From Pseudonocardia ammonioxydans (GTDB taxonomy: Bacteria; Actinomycetota; Actinomycetes; Mycobacteriales; Pseudonocardiaceae), in assembly GCF_900115005.1 (NCBI RefSeq), contig NZ_FOUY01000002.1:124001-188000 (forward strand): a stretch of DNA of 64,000 nt. The letters are read 5' to 3'. A program made the translations under genes and the position numbers. Every line of letters begins with the position of its first letter. Position 1 is the first letter of the stretch. The notes below the pieces were generated by a model. It was not told the origin of the DNA and searched no databases. It saw only the letters and a program-made list of their open reading frames with translations. Below are positions 63,495 to 64,000 of this stretch, one piece after another.

Positions 63495-64000
63495 ATGAGT
63501 ACCGCCAGTGCCGTCAGGGCCGCTCCCGGCGCCGCACCGACCGACGTTCTCGCCGTGGCCGGTGCGGACACCGCGGACGGTCCGCTCGTCGTGCACCTGC
63601 CGGGCCGGACCGTGCTGCTGGTGGCCGGCCTGCCGGGAGCGGGCAAGTCGACCCTGCTGGCCGGCGTGGACGCGGTGCCCGGTGTCCGGGTGCTCGACTC
63701 CGGCACCGCCCGCGCGGTGCTCGCCCGCCGGCTGCCCGCGGGGACGCCGTACCCGGCCTACCGCTGGCTCACCCACCTGGTGCACCGGGCCGGGGTCGTC
63801 GGCGCGTGCCTGGGCCCGACCGGGACCGTGGTCGTCCACCTCCCCGCCACGGCGCCCCGTGACCGGGCCGTGGTCCGCGCGCTCGCCCGGGTCTCCGGGC
63901 GGGAGCCGCACCTGTTGTGGCTGGACGTGCCCGCGGAGCAGGCGATGTCCGGGCAGCTGGCCCGCGGCCGCGTCGTCCGGTCCCGGCCGTTCGCGGCGCA
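63495..64000 (+). CDS. AAA/P-loop ATPase or kinase-like protein, 3' partial
   Basis: At least 168 residues from ATG 63495 to the window edge, too long for the window to show its end. P-loop GLPGAGKST at about residues 45-53 and a short conserved DSGTARAVLARRLPAG region; HLLWLDVPAEQAMSGQLARGR resembles the LID region of small nucleotide kinases of the zeta-toxin/ATPase type. The frame has no stop. Distance of 142 bp from glnD and the lack of a good ribosome site leave the start uncertain. Function not assigned. Confidence 0.7.
   Translation, partial: MSTASAVRAAPGAAPTDVLAVAGADTADGPLVVHLPGRTVLLVAGLPGAGKSTLLAGVDAVPGVRVLDSGTARAVLARRLPAGTPYPAYRWLTHLVHRAGVVGACLGPTGTVVVHLPATAPRDRAVVRALARVSGREPHLLWLDVPAEQAMSGQLARGRVVRSRPFAA

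Overview
The window is GC-rich (well over 70 percent by eye) and reads as a chromosomal piece of a high-GC actinobacterium. The right half carries a gene order typical of Pseudonocardiaceae and their mycobacterial relatives (pyc-rsmD-coaD, sepIVA, DUF177-rpmF-rnc-mutM, acyP-smc-ftsY-amtB-glnK-glnD). SepIVA, the DtxR/IdeR-type iron box, the GlnR-type box and the DUF222/HNH gene all fit that group. A Pseudonocardia-like host is my inference. No rRNA, tRNA, CRISPR array or intact insertion sequence was seen.

Bases 1-24,300 hold most of a hydroxamate siderophore locus. A minus-strand operon runs from an ornithine N5-monooxygenase through an MbtH-like protein and a 4,768-residue four-module NRPS to a GNAT acetyltransferase. 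The NRPS has a methyltransferase embedded in its first adenylation domain. An iron-box-like sequence lies just upstream of the operon. On the plus strand at the left edge are a fused ABC transporter half and a siderophore-binding lipoprotein. A frameshifted beta-lactamase-fold serine hydrolase and a BCCT osmolyte transporter lie between the two parts. Specificity residues read by eye suggest the peptide (N-methyl) acetyl-hydroxyornithine / Ser / hydroxyornithine / acetyl-hydroxyornithine, the erythrochelin pattern, but with no epimerase domain and with unusual condensation-domain active sites.

Bases 24,400-36,000 are accessory. They hold a second-type methionine aminopeptidase divergent from a small XRE regulator across a palindrome, a membrane diguanylate cyclase, and a thiolase / HSD10-like dehydrogenase / acyl-CoA dehydrogenase / TetR fatty-acid-type operon with its own candidate operator. 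They also hold a DUF222-HNH protein flanked by two stretches of about 0.7 kb without convincing genes, and a small membrane protein.

Bases 36,000-64,000 are mostly core: pyruvate carboxylase, rRNA methyltransferase, CoA synthesis, septation, ribosomal protein L32, RNase III, MutM, SMC, FtsY, and the ammonium transporter / PII / PII-uridylyltransferase group under a GlnR-like box. Two accessory inserts interrupt it: VOC/AraC, a flavin monooxygenase with its TetR and a ParA-like ATPase at 41.5-45.9 kb; and PadR/HAAS, CorA and a CAP-domain protein at 48.5-52.2 kb. A striking window-wide trait is short tandem repeats. Units of 15 or 18 bp (multiples of three) lie inside linkers of coding genes (NRPS, GNAT, SMC, FtsY). 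Units of 16 and 25-26 bp start at the last codons of ftsY and glnD and run past their stop codons.
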